Below, one piece after another: positions 20,871-20,878 of a stretch of DNA of 20,878 nt. Position numbers and translations under genes: made by a program. Origin of the DNA: a virus. The notes beneath the pieces were generated by a model. It was not told where the DNA came from, did no database searches, and saw only the letters and a program-made list of their open reading frames with translations. The stretch covers positions 1-20,878 of IMG/VR virus record IMGVR_UViG_3300009519_000017, one strand, 5' to 3'. Each line of letters starts with the position of its first letter. Within the stretch, counting starts at the first letter, position 1.

Positions 20871-20878
20871 GTAAATTC

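Overview
The window is part of the genome of a tailed double-stranded DNA bacteriophage, or an integrated relative. It holds phage replication proteins (family A DNA polymerase, primase-polymerase/helicase fusion, SSB-like protein) and a head module in the usual order: terminase large subunit, portal, small head protein, scaffold-like protein, major capsid protein. Genes are densely packed with strong GGAGG-type ribosome binding sites. The well-formed promoters are sigma70-like (TTGACA-17-TACTAT), so early transcription probably uses a bacterial host RNA polymerase. I cannot name the host or phage genus.

Layout. Positions 1-5677 are transcribed leftward: SSB-like protein, an intrinsic terminator, primase/helicase, a spacer rich in a GACTGTGATT repeat, DNA polymerase, then a 78-codon gene whose promoter would start transcription at or next to its ATG (a leaderless mRNA). 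Two back-to-back sigma70-type promoters lie at 5760-5845. Everything from 5861 on runs rightward: a small sigma-factor-like protein, a Cys/His mini-protein, a structured untranslated region ending in a terminator, then three overlapping glycosyltransferase genes (GT31-like, GT32-like, double GT2). After these come small virion or accessory genes, a SprT-like metalloprotein, a 30-residue membrane peptide, a dual-specificity-phosphatase-like protein and the head module.

The most striking element is at the right end. The major capsid gene is interrupted after codon 52 by a group I intron. The core can be drawn by hand: P1 with a U.G pair, P3, P4, P5, P6, P7, P8 and two P9-type hairpins with GUGA loops. 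The intron carries a LAGLIDADG homing endonuclease gene in the P6 loop, and the 3' end of that gene overlaps P6', P7, P3', P8 and P9. The 5' splice site is well defined; the 3' splice site has two or three competing placements, discussed below.

Working together: the leftward genes copy DNA, the divergent region probably sets early timing, the sigma-like protein may redirect transcription, the glycosyltransferases probably decorate a virion component or modify the host surface, and the rightmost genes build and fill the head.
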